From: an uncultured bacterium
GTDB taxonomy: Bacteria; Verrucomicrobiota; Lentisphaeria; Oligosphaerales; Oligosphaeraceae
NCBI GenBank assembly: GCA_902776645.1
Contig: CACYQT010000015.1
Span: 1-64,000, forward strand
Direction: 5' to 3'
Length of the DNA: 64,000 nucleotides
Part shown: positions 24,434-33,451 of the stretch, one piece after another
Layout of the letters: every line of letters starts with the position of its first letter
Position numbering within the stretch: position 1 is the stretch's first letter
Made by a program: the position numbers and the translations under genes
The notes under the pieces: generated by a model
The model's input: only the letters and a program-made list of their open reading frames with translations
Databases searched by the model: none
Told to the model about the DNA's origin: nothing

Positions 24434-25927
24434 TCAGGGCTGTTTTGGCGGAGACGGCTGGCCGATGTTGGCGAAGGGGCATTTGGAGCAGTCATGCCCG
24501 AGATTCTGACAGAAATTATGGTATATGTCCAGAAGGCCCTGCTGGTGGGAGGCCCGTTTGAGCACTTCCTTCGAGCGGGAGGGCGGCGTGAGAAAACGGT
24601 GGGCGGCCTCCGTCAACGAACGGTTGCCCTGCATGGGTGGCATCATGAGGAAGGCGGCTTTGGCGAGGCTGGCCGCCTCCTCCGTGTAGCCTGCGATGTT
24701 TGAAGCGCATAGTGCTGGAAGAAAGACGTTTGCGATGATGTCGGCGATCCGCTGGTGTCCAAGAAGAGCCGCCTCCGGCTTGACGGCTGTCTGGAAATTC
24801 TGGCATCCGCGCCAATGCGGGAGGTCGTAGTCCGTCTGGTAGAGCACCTCGAGAAGCAGTCTGGGCGATTGGGCCATCACGGCGAATTTCTGCAGCCATC
24901 TCATCGGCTGGAATTCCGTCAGCCGGAGCCACTTGACGCCTGCCGCCAGACGGCGGCAGGGGCTGTTGAGCGGGCGGGCAGAGGCGTGGTTCCATGAGAT
25001 GGCGATCTTGGGGGCACCGATCGTCCACCATCGATGCCACAGGTTTTGCGCACGGTCTTCCATTTCGGGCAGGAGAGTCTGCATGGTGCTGTCCGGCAGA
25101 AGTCCTGCCGCTCCGAAAAGGGCCGCTTCAAGATCCTCCTCCGTCTCAAAATGGCGGAGCTGTTCCAACGGCAGTTCCGTGGCGAGACGGCGGAAGGCGT
25201 CTTTGTTGTTTTTATAGCCAAGTGATTCGAATGTAAATTCATAGAGCGTCTGGTCCGGCGGCTGCGCGGCTGCCTGGCGGGCGAAACGGGCCGTTTTCGC
25301 CTCGAATCGCGCAAGCCCCGCGGCGGCAAGGACTTCCTGTATTTTGACATCGTCCGTCAACGCCCAGCGGATGGCGCATTTGCCCGGCGGGAGCTGCCGC
25401 GCATAGGGATAGCAGATGTTTTCGACTTCGTGAAGCAGCAGCTTCCAGGCGGGATTGAGGGAGTCCTGCAGGACGAGGACGTTGGACGGCGTGCGGTCGA
25501 CGGGGCCGTCGTCCTCCCAGACGGCATGGAGGACGACATTGGCGTAGAGCGGATCGAGATGATGGCCATGGCGGAGCCAGTCGGACGTCCGCTGGTGGAT
25601 TTCGACGTCGCCTCTGACGAGTTTTCCGTTGATGATGAGCGCGGCGTCACGGAAGTCCGGCCCGGCGGCGACGTTCCAGTCGCCCTGATGGATGATTTGG
25701 AGCGACGATCCGTTTTGGCAGCACAGGGCGTCCAGAAGATATCGTTCATTCCAAAGGATTTGGAGAAAATGTTCGCTGAAGGCGGTATGGTCCGTGTTCC
25801 ATGCCGCGGGCGGTTCGTGGACGGAGAACGCGCCGTCCGCCGCCACGGGACGGCAGGAGGCGAAGGCCTGGTAGAGTTTCTGAAGCCGTTGGTTGATATG
25901 GTCGATGCCGGATTCCGTTGTTGACAT
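24434..25927 (-). CDS. DUF2851 family protein
   Basis: The protein has 497 residues from the ATG at 25927 (AAGG upstream; a longer frame from 25957 is less likely). The N-terminal segment FLQILWNERYLL, then GDWNVAAGPDFRDAALIING and GDVEIHQRTSDWLRHGHH, match the conserved blocks of DUF2851, a family found in Bacteroidetes and relatives. The Asp, Glu and His pattern (D...GDVEIH) hints at a nuclease-like metal site, but this is inference. Cys residues near the C-terminus (CQNLGHDCSKCPF) suggest a metal or Fe-S site. The cellular role is unknown. Confidence 0.85.
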   Translation of the reverse strand: MSTTESGIDHINQRLQKLYQAFASCRPVAADGAFSVHEPPAAWNTDHTAFSEHFLQILWNERYLLDALCCQNGSSLQIIHQGDWNVAAGPDFRDAALIINGKLVRGDVEIHQRTSDWLRHGHHLDPLYANVVLHAVWEDDGPVDRTPSNVLVLQDSLNPAWKLLLHEVENICYPYARQLPPGKCAIRWALTDDVKIQEVLAAAGLARFEAKTARFARQAAAQPPDQTLYEFTFESLGYKNNKDAFRRLATELPLEQLRHFETEEDLEAALFGAAGLLPDSTMQTLLPEMEDRAQNLWHRWWTIGAPKIAISWNHASARPLNSPCRRLAAGVKWLRLTEFQPMRWLQKFAVMAQSPRLLLEVLYQTDYDLPHWRGCQNFQTAVKPEAALLGHQRIADIIANVFLPALCASNIAGYTEEAASLAKAAFLMMPPMQGNRSLTEAAHRFLTPPSRSKEVLKRASHQQGLLDIYHNFCQNLGHDCSKCPFANIGQPSPPKQP

Positions 25928-26210
25928 AATGCCTTCCATGGGATGATACGGGTTCAAGTGAAAGGCATATAATATATCATATAAATATAATAATACAAGT
26001 CATATATGACTTTATAGGAATCTCTATGACTTTTGACACACATCCCGGAATGCGTTGGCGGCGAAATATTGAAAAATGCTGATTCAAACATTTGTTGGCT
26101 TGATTTGTTATTATTATAGGGTATATTATATAAGGGGCCTATGAAGAGAGGCGGCCGGGAAGATTGGTTGAGACATCAAATTCTGCTTCAAGCGCATGTA
26201 GGAGGTTTGG
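25928..26210. other. AT-rich divergent promoter region
   Basis: It separates the DUF2851 gene (minus) from the GH20-like gene (plus). It is AT-rich, with the perfect palindrome AAGTCATATATGACTT at 25997-26012, a possible operator, and TATAAT-like stretches on both strands. No gene is seen. TAGGAGGT lies just before the GH20-like ATG. Confidence 0.5.
25997..26012. promoter_or_regulatory. 16-bp palindrome, possible operator
   Basis: AAGTCATA and TATGACTT form a perfect dyad without spacer in the divergent gap. Its size fits a dimeric helix-turn-helix regulator site. No regulator gene is adjacent. Confidence 0.35.
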
Positions 26211-28373
26211 ATGGTTTCACGACGTAAGTTTGAGATACTCGAGCTTTATCCACAACCGAAGAAAATCGAGCAGTTGGAAGGCATGAGCGAACTGTCGAAC
26301 GACATTCGTCTCGTCACAGACAACGTGTATCCGTTGCAGAGGAAGGCGATCCGCTCGATATTGACAGCCTCCGGCGTGAAGGTCGTCGCGAACAAGAAGC
26401 GTTATGTCGTGAACGCGCGCGTCGAATCCCCCGCCGATTTTGATCTGGACGGAATTCCGGAAGCCGTCCAGCATGATTATTATGAACTGAAAGTCCATGG
26501 CAGCGAAATCGACATCCGCACGCCGTACCAGGAAGGAATGGTGTGGGCCTCCCAGACGCTGGCCGGCCTTTTCGCGCGCTATCAGAAAGGGCTGGAGATT
26601 CCGAACCTGTTCATCCGCGACTGGCCGGACCTCCCCGTGCGCGGCATTTTCATGGAGAACAAATGGGGGCCGGACCGCATGAGCCTTGGTGACTGGCATC
26701 AGACGATCGACACGCTTTCGGCCATGAAAATGAACACGTTGGGCGTCAGCCTGTACGGTTGCTGGGGAAGCTGCCGTTTTGAAGGCCCTTCGAAGCCGAC
26801 GGAATTCCTGATGGTTCCCGTGGAAGGCGAAGACGATCTGGTCGCATGGCATCATCTCCGCTGGTACAGCGGCGTGGAGGGCGAATGGAAGGAGGCGAAC
26901 TATCTGCCGACGCTGACGCAGGCCAACACGTTCACGGAAGTCATCAACTACGGCCGCGAACGCGGCGTGAACGTCGTCCCGTATGTGAACAGCTTCGGCC
27001 ACAACACGTTCTTCCCGCGGATGCGGCCTGAATTGAGCGCGAAGGACGCGGACGGCAATCCGACGGGCGTCGGCTACTGCATCACGTCTCCTGAGACGCG
27101 CGCCTTCGTCGAGAAGTTCTACACAAGCATCATCGAACGCTATTTCCCGCATGGGATCGACTACTTCCACGTCCAGATGGACGAAGTCTGGCCGGACTAT
27201 CCGTGGCCGGACGATCCGCTGAAGGTCGGCGAGCCGTGGTGCCAGTGCGAAAAGTGCCGTGCGCATACCAAAGAAAAGAACCTGCAGGACTATGTCATCT
27301 GGCTGGTCGGCATGCTGGTCTCCAAAGGTGTCGGCAAGGTCGTCATGTGGAACGACCAGATGACGCGCCATATGTCCGCATTTGATTCGAAGTTCGTGAA
27401 ACGTCTTGAGAAGGCGGGACTTAAGGACCGCCTGGTCATCGACTGGTGGTGGTACAGCAACAAAGAGTTGAACGACACGACGCGCGTGCGCGTCGGCAAG
27501 AAGCTCGGCATCGACGGCTGGGTGACGCCGATGACGTGCTATTTCAACTGGAGCACGTATGACTATCGTCTGCTGAACGTCGACATGATGCTTCGCATGG
27601 GCGCGGAAGAAGGCGGTTGCGGCGCGGTTTCATACGCCGTGCACGACACGTCCCATCTGGACCACGAAGCCCTGCTGGCCGGTCTGGCGTGGGAAGGCTG
27701 CGGCGAAAAACGTGAACAGGTGATGAAACGTTGGTCGCAGATGCATTTCGGCGACAACGCGAATCTGTACTGGCAGGCTCAGGACTTGCTGTTGAAGGCG
27801 GTCGGCGAGCCGATGTATCCGATCTGCCTGAACTACCAATATACGTACGTCAGCACGAAAGTTCCGTGGCCGCGACCGTATCCGGGCGAGGCGTTGGACC
27901 GTCTGATGGCGCAGCCGGAGGACGTGGACGTCGTCGCGCGTTTGCAGAAATGCGCGGAAGACGCGGCGGCGGCGGACGCCCTCTACGTCCGTCTGCTGGA
28001 AACAGAAGGACTGGATGATCTGGCGGTCTCCTGCCTGAAGAGTCTGCGCGGCGAAGTGCTTCGCATCCAGGCGGTTGCGAAGGCGTTCGCATGGTTGGTC
28101 GAATTGCGGAAAGGCTTGGCCAACGGCATGGTCAAGAAGAGCTACGCGACGGCCTGCCAGAAGGTCATGGAGGACTATGCGGAACTGCTGAAGCAGATCG
28201 AAGTGAGCAAGCCCGTGTGGGTTGTTCCCGCGACGTTGCAGGCCTTGAGCCGTCTCCTGGCCTTCCTGCAGCAGCTACACGGCGAACTGCAGAAATACGC
28301 GGCCCGCAAGAAGGCTTCGGCCTTGAACTGGGGGCTGCTTGAAGCGGGCGCCGCCGCGGAAGAAGAGGAATAA
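26211..28373 (+). CDS. GH20-like beta-N-acetylhexosaminidase
   Basis: The protein has 720 residues. Residues 1-135 resemble the alpha/beta domain that precedes GH20 barrels. The TIM barrel follows (about 140-480), with RDWPDLPVRGIF at its start and FHVQMDEVWPD carrying the Asp-Glu pair that in GH20 acts with the substrate acetamido group. A CQCEKC Cys cluster follows it. The C-terminal 200 residues are helical. It should remove terminal N-acetylhexosamines from glycans. No signal peptide is seen, so it acts inside the cell or is exported another way. GGAGGT precedes the ATG. The exact family is inferred. Confidence 0.8.
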   Translation: MVSRRKFEILELYPQPKKIEQLEGMSELSNDIRLVTDNVYPLQRKAIRSILTASGVKVVANKKRYVVNARVESPADFDLDGIPEAVQHDYYELKVHGSEIDIRTPYQEGMVWASQTLAGLFARYQKGLEIPNLFIRDWPDLPVRGIFMENKWGPDRMSLGDWHQTIDTLSAMKMNTLGVSLYGCWGSCRFEGPSKPTEFLMVPVEGEDDLVAWHHLRWYSGVEGEWKEANYLPTLTQANTFTEVINYGRERGVNVVPYVNSFGHNTFFPRMRPELSAKDADGNPTGVGYCITSPETRAFVEKFYTSIIERYFPHGIDYFHVQMDEVWPDYPWPDDPLKVGEPWCQCEKCRAHTKEKNLQDYVIWLVGMLVSKGVGKVVMWNDQMTRHMSAFDSKFVKRLEKAGLKDRLVIDWWWYSNKELNDTTRVRVGKKLGIDGWVTPMTCYFNWSTYDYRLLNVDMMLRMGAEEGGCGAVSYAVHDTSHLDHEALLAGLAWEGCGEKREQVMKRWSQMHFGDNANLYWQAQDLLLKAVGEPMYPICLNYQYTYVSTKVPWPRPYPGEALDRLMAQPEDVDVVARLQKCAEDAAAADALYVRLLETEGLDDLAVSCLKSLRGEVLRIQAVAKAFAWLVELRKGLANGMVKKSYATACQKVMEDYAELLKQIEVSKPVWVVPATLQALSRLLAFLQQLHGELQKYAARKKASALNWGLLEAGAAAEEEE

Positions 28374-28375
28374 TA

Positions 28376-28425
28376 AAAAAAATGCGCCGTTCCATTTGCA
28401 ATATGGGGCGGCGTTTGTATTTTAA
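28376..28425 (+). terminator. Terminator after the GH20-like gene
   Basis: AATGCGCCGTTCCAT and ATGGGGCGGCGTTT form an imperfect GC-rich stem followed by GTATTTTAATT, a few bases after the stop codon. Confidence 0.55.
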
Positions 28426-28426
28426 T

Positions 28427-28528
28427 TGGTGGTGGCATCCACGATTCGAACTCTGAACAATTCATCATTGGGGTCTACATGACCTTATTTTTCACTTCTA
28501 GCAGAGTGAAGGAAATCTGGATTCCACC
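28427..28528 (-). other. tRNA-like or structured RNA segment
   Basis: Read on the minus strand it starts GGTGGAATCCA and ends TGGATGCCACCACCA. The ends pair (11 bp with one A-G mismatch), a CCA end is present, and GTTCGAATC resembles a T-loop. An inner stem TTCACT/AGTGAA surrounds an 8-base loop. The T-stem does not pair and no D-arm is visible, so it is not a normal tRNA. It could be a decayed tRNA, an attachment-site remnant beside the accessory AlbA_2 gene, or a small structured RNA. Confidence 0.3.
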
Positions 28529-28545
28529 ATTTTAGAAAATGGAAA

Positions 28546-28571
28546 GGGCTGCCGAACGGCAGCCCTTTTTT
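28546..28571 (+). terminator. Strong rho-independent terminator
   Basis: GGGCTGCC (28546-28553), GAAC loop, GGCAGCCC (28558-28565), then TTTTTT. It is a textbook terminator on the plus strand, isolating the AlbA_2 gene from upstream transcription. Confidence 0.85.
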
Positions 28572-28617
28572 ATGCCTTATTATAATATTGGTATAGAAAA
28601 AAGCTGGTCAAGCATGA

Positions 28618-30159
28618 ATGATTAGACGAAAGTTTCAAACAACTTCAAATACCAAGATGCGAACGGAATTGCACAACATTGAATACAAACGTGAACTTAC
28701 CCCAGAATTAGAACGTGAGGTCGTGGCTTATTTGAACTGCCACTTAGGCGGAACAATTTTCATCGGTGTAAAGAATAATGGAGAAATCTATGGTGTTAAG
28801 AACATTGATCAGATTGCCCAGACCATCAAAAACCGTCTTCGTGATAATATTCGGCCATCTTGCCTTGGACTCTTCGATGTGTTGACACTTGAGGAGGAAG
28901 GAAAGCACTACATACGACTTGATATCGCCAGCGGCTTGGAAAAGCCATATTATTTACGGAAATTTGGGATGTGTCCCGAAGGATGCCCCATCCGCATTGG
29001 AACTGCCATTGAATCATTGAGTACTGAACAAATAGAAAGACTATATGCAACAAGGCTAAGAAATAGTCTTCATGATATGATTTCTCCGCGAGATGACTTG
29101 ACATTTACAGATTTGAAAATTTACTATAACGGAAGAGGCATTGTCTTGAACGACAGCTTTCTGAAGACATTGGAATTTTTGACATCGGATGGGAAGTTGA
29201 ACTTCGCCGCTTATTTAATGGCTGATGCGAACGGCAACTCAGTCAAATTCGCTAAATATGCAGGAACTGACCGTGCTACCTTGATAGAAAATGATGACTA
29301 TGGCCAGTGTTCCCTTGTCAAGTCATTCTATCAGCTTGAAACGCGATTGAAAGGTGAAAACAAGACTTTTGCGAGAATTACTTTTGGACGTCGCCTTGAA
29401 AGAAAACTTGTGGACACAGTAGCGTTGCGTGAGGCTGTATTGAACGCGCTCCTACACAACGAATATGCGTACGGAGGAACTCCCAAGGTCGAGATGTTCG
29501 ATGATCGCATCGAGGTAACGTCCTCTGGATCACTTCCGCCAGGAGTCACAAGAGAGGATTTCCTTGCAGGTACGTCAAGTCCCCGAAACAAGGAATTGAT
29601 GCGCATTTTCCATGATCTCGGTATTGTAGAATCTCTTGGATCAGGGCTGCCGCGCATTTTGAAGAAGTATCCCGAAAGCGTCATTGACATACGGGATAGC
29701 TACATTCGTATCACTTTCCCGTTTGCCAAGGGATACATCCAAGCATCAGATTCCATGATTACCGACAATTCCAATGTCGGGAATGTCGGGAATGTCGGGA
29801 ATGTCGGGAATCGTACGGATATATCGGGTGCAAATACCGACAATATTCATGGCGGTAATGTCGGTAATCAGGCCAATGAACGGTCTGTGATTACCGACAA
29901 TGTCGGCAATGGAGATATAAAGTCCAGAGATCGAGGAAAGAATATGTTGCGCTTACTTGACATTTTTGCCGAGTATCCTCACTTCTCCATCACCGAGGCG
30001 GCCAATATGTTGGGTATTGTAAAGCGCACAGCTGAAAGGTATGTCTCTGAACTGCAAAAGGAAGGATTGCTGGTCAAGCATGGCGTGACAAGGAATGTCA
30101 AATGGGAGGTTATTTTCCCAAGCAATTTGACCAGTGAAAAGAAATCTCCGCGATTTTAG
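28618..30159 (+). CDS. AlbA_2 (Schlafen-type) DNA-binding regulator
   Basis: The protein has 513 residues. The AlbA_2 domain occupies about residues 14-125, starting RTELHNIEYKRELT and including NCHLGGTIFIGVKNNGEIYG. A GHKL-like C-terminal ATPase region (about 255-375) has LREAVLNALLHNEYA and a Gly-rich SLGSGLPRIL. A low-complexity NVG repeat linker follows, and then a winged-helix domain (about 440-500). Such proteins act as transcription regulators or in accessory and defence islands. The family usually starts at the Met-Arg-Thr-Glu found at 28657, so that internal ATG may be the true start. Base use is less GC-rich than its neighbours, suggesting transfer. Confidence 0.85.
   Translation: MIRRKFQTTSNTKMRTELHNIEYKRELTPELEREVVAYLNCHLGGTIFIGVKNNGEIYGVKNIDQIAQTIKNRLRDNIRPSCLGLFDVLTLEEEGKHYIRLDIASGLEKPYYLRKFGMCPEGCPIRIGTAIESLSTEQIERLYATRLRNSLHDMISPRDDLTFTDLKIYYNGRGIVLNDSFLKTLEFLTSDGKLNFAAYLMADANGNSVKFAKYAGTDRATLIENDDYGQCSLVKSFYQLETRLKGENKTFARITFGRRLERKLVDTVALREAVLNALLHNEYAYGGTPKVEMFDDRIEVTSSGSLPPGVTREDFLAGTSSPRNKELMRIFHDLGIVESLGSGLPRILKKYPESVIDIRDSYIRITFPFAKGYIQASDSMITDNSNVGNVGNVGNVGNRTDISGANTDNIHGGNVGNQANERSVITDNVGNGDIKSRDRGKNMLRLLDIFAEYPHFSITEAANMLGIVKRTAERYVSELQKEGLLVKHGVTRNVKWEVIFPSNLTSEKKSPRF
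29776..29813 (+). repeat. 9-bp coding repeat (Asn-Val-Gly)
   Basis: Four tandem GTCGGGAAT units encode the NVG linker of the AlbA_2 protein. Further scattered AATGTCGG copies occur to 29910. It is probably length-variable. Confidence 0.75.
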
Positions 30160-30343
30160 TGGCATTTTATTCTCACGTGTCAATTGTGAAACCACACTTG
30201 CGGAAAATAATCGATTTCCTATGGTGTGGAGCCTCTGCGTAAAATGAGACTGAAAAAAGTTCTGTAACGGCAGGCTGTTGGAGCAATGAAAGGCAGTGGT
30301 CGTGTCCTATTATGCTGTTTTTTTTGGGGGGGTAAAAATTCAC

Positions 30344-30371
30344 TTGACACAAAAGAAAATAACGATAAATT
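30344..30371 (+). promoter_or_regulatory. Sigma-70-like promoter of the surface-protein operon
   Basis: TTGACA at 30344-30349 and TAAATT at 30366-30371 are 16 bp apart. They lie 37 bp before the start of the first of three same-strand genes. It is the clearest consensus promoter seen in the window. Confidence 0.65.
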
Positions 30372-30407
30372 ATTTAAACATTTTTTTGAAAAAAGTTGAA
30401 AGGACAA

Positions 30408-31814
30408 ATGTCAAAGATGAGAACAATGCGATTTTTCACTAAATTATTAGCTGTGACGATTTGCTTATTAAACGTGTTGCTGCCGGGGCAGCCGGTCGAG
30501 CAGGCGGCGCAGGATGCGGCTTTCGACTGGAGGGCGTTTCGGGACCGACTCAATGCCGCCAATCCCGGATTGAATTTGACGGATAGGAATTTTCTAAGCT
30601 GTGAAAGACTTGTAGTTCGGGAGCATTATGTGGATGGTGAGTCGGAACAGACCCCCATGGGGAAAGGATATACAAACAGATTGACAATCTCCCGTCCCCC
30701 GAAACCGGCAGTCCTAGATCCAGCCCGTGTAAACACCAAAGGCGTGGATATCAGGACTCTGCCCAAACGTCCGAATGCGGGAGAGGCCGAAAAGCTGGTC
30801 GATGCCTCCCCCCTGTCGGACGCTCCGCTTCTTACCTTGAACCTTAGTGGAACGTCACAGCAAGACCTGTTGTTTCTAGGCAAGGGAAGGCTGAATCAAA
30901 CTCTTTGCTCGCTGAATATCTCCGACAGTGCCATACAGGACTTTTCCGTTTTATCTGGCATTCCGCATTTGAAGAAGTTTGTTTCCCAGCATACACCGGG
31001 GTTCCGGACGCTGTCTGTCTTGGGGCCTCAGACAGCGCATTTGAATTTGAAGGATACGGGCATCACGGAGCTGGATTTCAAATACCCGGAGAGCATTGTC
31101 ATGCTGGCCTTGATGGACAACCATTCCTTGCGCTCGTTTGGGGGACTGAAAAATGCGGTGAATTTGAGATATCTATCCGTTCATGGAGGGATTCTACCGG
31201 AAAGGCTTGAGTGCCGTTCGGATTCTGTCGATCTGCATTTTTACCAATGCAAGGGGACTGCTTTTCCGAAACTGGACATCCCGAACATTCCTGTCCTCAA
31301 GTGCGTATGCAACTACGACATGGCGGACTTGTCCTCGCTGCAAGGCAAGAAAATCGGCTGGCTTGTTGTCAGCCGATGTGCGTTTCTGGAAGAGGAGGAT
31401 TTGTCGTCGCTGGCCGGTCTGGATGTCGAATTGCTGAACATTTCCTTCTACAAGGACGGCGATCCCATTGAATCCACGTTCAACGAAGATGTTGAGGCGA
31501 TGAAGAACAAGCTTCGTCCGTTGCTGGAAAGCCCCACGATCCGTGGGGTTAGGACCGATAAATTCCTGTACAAATACAGGGGAAGGCTTCGCGACGTCGG
31601 CTATACGACGGACAAGAACGGCAATCGGGTGGAAAAGCCCGAAAGCTCCTTTACGCGTCAAGAAGAACGAGAGGATGCGTTCGTTCAATTTTTGTACCCA
31701 AGGGAGATATTTAGAGTTGAAATACATGGCGTGGAGGACGTTCTCAAGGTGTATGAAGAGGCAGCAAAACCAGTGGATCTCTCTGCCATACTCCGAAGGG
31801 AGAAAACGCCATGA
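30408..31814 (+). CDS. Exported leucine-rich-repeat-like protein
   Basis: The protein has 468 residues. A signal peptide (hydrophobic residues about 11-27) precedes a mixed N-terminal part. From about residue 140 the sequence shows irregular LRR-like units (TLNLSGTS, SLNISDSAIQDFSVLSG, HLNLKDTGI, NLRYLSVHGG), implying a curved solenoid for binding surface ligands. AAAGG precedes the ATG at 30408; a TTG 12 bases upstream and an ATG nine bases downstream are alternatives. The stop overlaps the next gene by 4 bp. It is probably an envelope or secreted protein. Confidence 0.75.
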   Translation: MSKMRTMRFFTKLLAVTICLLNVLLPGQPVEQAAQDAAFDWRAFRDRLNAANPGLNLTDRNFLSCERLVVREHYVDGESEQTPMGKGYTNRLTISRPPKPAVLDPARVNTKGVDIRTLPKRPNAGEAEKLVDASPLSDAPLLTLNLSGTSQQDLLFLGKGRLNQTLCSLNISDSAIQDFSVLSGIPHLKKFVSQHTPGFRTLSVLGPQTAHLNLKDTGITELDFKYPESIVMLALMDNHSLRSFGGLKNAVNLRYLSVHGGILPERLECRSDSVDLHFYQCKGTAFPKLDIPNIPVLKCVCNYDMADLSSLQGKKIGWLVVSRCAFLEEEDLSSLAGLDVELLNISFYKDGDPIESTFNEDVEAMKNKLRPLLESPTIRGVRTDKFLYKYRGRLRDVGYTTDKNGNRVEKPESSFTRQEEREDAFVQFLYPREIFRVEIHGVEDVLKVYEEAAKPVDLSAILRREKTP

Positions 31815-32596
31815 ACGGGCGGCGAGCATGCCAGACTGCGTTATGGGGCGTCCTGGCCGTATTGCTTCTGGCCGGTGGATGGCTGCTGGGCGTCAATCGG
31901 CGGCTGTCTCATCAGAAAACCGTTCTGTTGCAGTCGCATAAGGAAATGTCAGACAATCAGACGGTAGAATCGGCATCGCTGGAGACACCGACGGACAATG
32001 CCGTTGACATGAAGCAGGCCAGCCAACGTCTGGCGGATGAGATGGCCTCCATGGAATATGAGGAGGCGTGCGACAGGGCGTTGGCGCTCATCAAGGAGGA
32101 GATAGCCGCCTGCCGGGAGGATACGGAAGAGGAGTTCAAGAAGAAATCCATCTTCGTCCGTCGGTTGTTCCTGGAGTTGAGGCGACTGCAGGAGTTTGAC
32201 GGGAAGAGTCTTGAAGACATCATGAATGAACAGCTCGAACCAGGGTATCTGGAGAAGCGGAAGGCGGCCGTCGCGGCCGCCACGCGGGGAGGCCTTGAAA
32301 AGCTCGACAGAATACTGGATGATTTGAAAGCGGAGAATCCGGAGGCGGACTTAGGCGAACGGCTCGGCAATTTCCAGACGGATCTCCAGAAACTCCGTGA
32401 GGACGTTTCGCAACAGTCTCAATCGTCGGATGAGCGCAGGGAACTGGCTCGGAATCTCCATCAGCAATATGCATATTCCATTGTTCCAGAAATACTGGAA
32501 AAACATTGGGGCAAAGAGGTGGAGAAGCACGATTTCTTCCTGCAGCAGTTGTTCAATATATCCACGCTCTATCCCATCCGCCAGCCCATCGAATAA
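31811..32596 (+). CDS. Single-pass membrane protein, helical, unknown
   Basis: The protein has 261 residues with an N-terminal membrane anchor (about residues 9-27) and a long, highly charged helical region outside, rich in Glu, Arg and Leu. It overlaps the LRR-like gene by ATGA, so the two are translationally coupled. It is followed 5 bp later by a protein with the same layout (anchor plus charged helices). The two may be old paralogues that pair as coiled coils. No family is recognised. Confidence 0.7.
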   Translation: MNGRRACQTALWGVLAVLLLAGGWLLGVNRRLSHQKTVLLQSHKEMSDNQTVESASLETPTDNAVDMKQASQRLADEMASMEYEEACDRALALIKEEIAACREDTEEEFKKKSIFVRRLFLELRRLQEFDGKSLEDIMNEQLEPGYLEKRKAAVAAATRGGLEKLDRILDDLKAENPEADLGERLGNFQTDLQKLREDVSQQSQSSDERRELARNLHQQYAYSIVPEILEKHWGKEVEKHDFFLQQLFNISTLYPIRQPIE

Positions 32597-32601
32597 CCGC
32601 C

Positions 32602-33360
32602 ATGAAACCACTCGTTGTTGCCATAATTGTCTTTTTAGCAATGGATTGTGCATTGCTTTACATGAACGCCGGCCTCAGACGCGATATCCGTGGCCTGACA
32701 TCCAGCGACCATGCAAACAGTTCTTCCGCTGAAGTTGTTCAGGATAAGCCTGAAACGGTGTTGGAACCGCGTGATGATCAATCTTCTGAAAAGAAAACAT
32801 CCCGCAAGACAGCATCGCACCATAGACGGAAGCCGTCTATGGCGGAGGTCGCCATTGAAGCTCTCATTCAAAGAGCTGTCGCGGAAGGCGTCGAGGCGGC
32901 AAAGGCCGGTCGGGATGAATACCATGATTTCCTCCAAAAGACCAGACCTTCCACCAAGCAGCTCTTCGAGATGGTTCGTCAGGAAAACAACAGGCTGGCC
33001 GCCATCTACAACGAGAAATGGACGCCTGGATACATGGATAAAAAGGAACGGGAGAAACAGGAACGCGAAAAACTGCGCGATGACGTCTTTGACTATATCC
33101 GGCAAATCGATACGGAAAAGTTGACGAAAGGGATGCAAAAAGTCTGGAAGGAATACGTCAATGAACTTGAGGCCTTGAGAAACGACTATGACAATCCAGA
33201 CATTGATTACAAAGAACTGAACGCCAGAATTGAACGACTAAGCTATCTGGGCGGCGGACTCTATCTTGAACTGCGTGGACTGCTGATTCCGAACGGCTAT
33301 TACGATGAGAAGCACAAGCTGCACGGCTGCGGGCAGTCGCTGATGAATCTCGCACAGTGA
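32602..33360 (+). CDS. Single-pass membrane protein, helical, unknown
   Basis: The protein has 252 residues from the ATG at 32602; longer frames overlap the previous gene. It has an N-terminal hydrophobic anchor (residues about 3-20), a Ser/Lys-rich linker, then charged helices from about 85 to 235. The last 30 residues are Gly-, Tyr- and His-rich. It shares with its upstream neighbour a Tyr-Leu-Glu-Lys / Tyr-Met-Asp-Lys motif after a Pro-Gly turn (EPGYLEKRK and TPGYMDKKE), which supports common ancestry. It is the third gene of the operon. Confidence 0.7.
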   Translation: MKPLVVAIIVFLAMDCALLYMNAGLRRDIRGLTSSDHANSSSAEVVQDKPETVLEPRDDQSSEKKTSRKTASHHRRKPSMAEVAIEALIQRAVAEGVEAAKAGRDEYHDFLQKTRPSTKQLFEMVRQENNRLAAIYNEKWTPGYMDKKEREKQEREKLRDDVFDYIRQIDTEKLTKGMQKVWKEYVNELEALRNDYDNPDIDYKELNARIERLSYLGGGLYLELRGLLIPNGYYDEKHKLHGCGQSLMNLAQ

Positions 33361-33451
33361 AACGCTTTCACAACCGTGTTTTGCGGAAAACAGACTCGAT
33401 CGTTTTAGGAAATCTGTTTTTCGGGCGGCAAAATCCGTTTCCTATTACTTC

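Noticed and set aside
28427-28528. Functional tRNA on the minus strand
   Set aside because: It lacks a D-arm, the T-stem does not pair and the inner loop has eight bases. Kept only as a tRNA-like segment.
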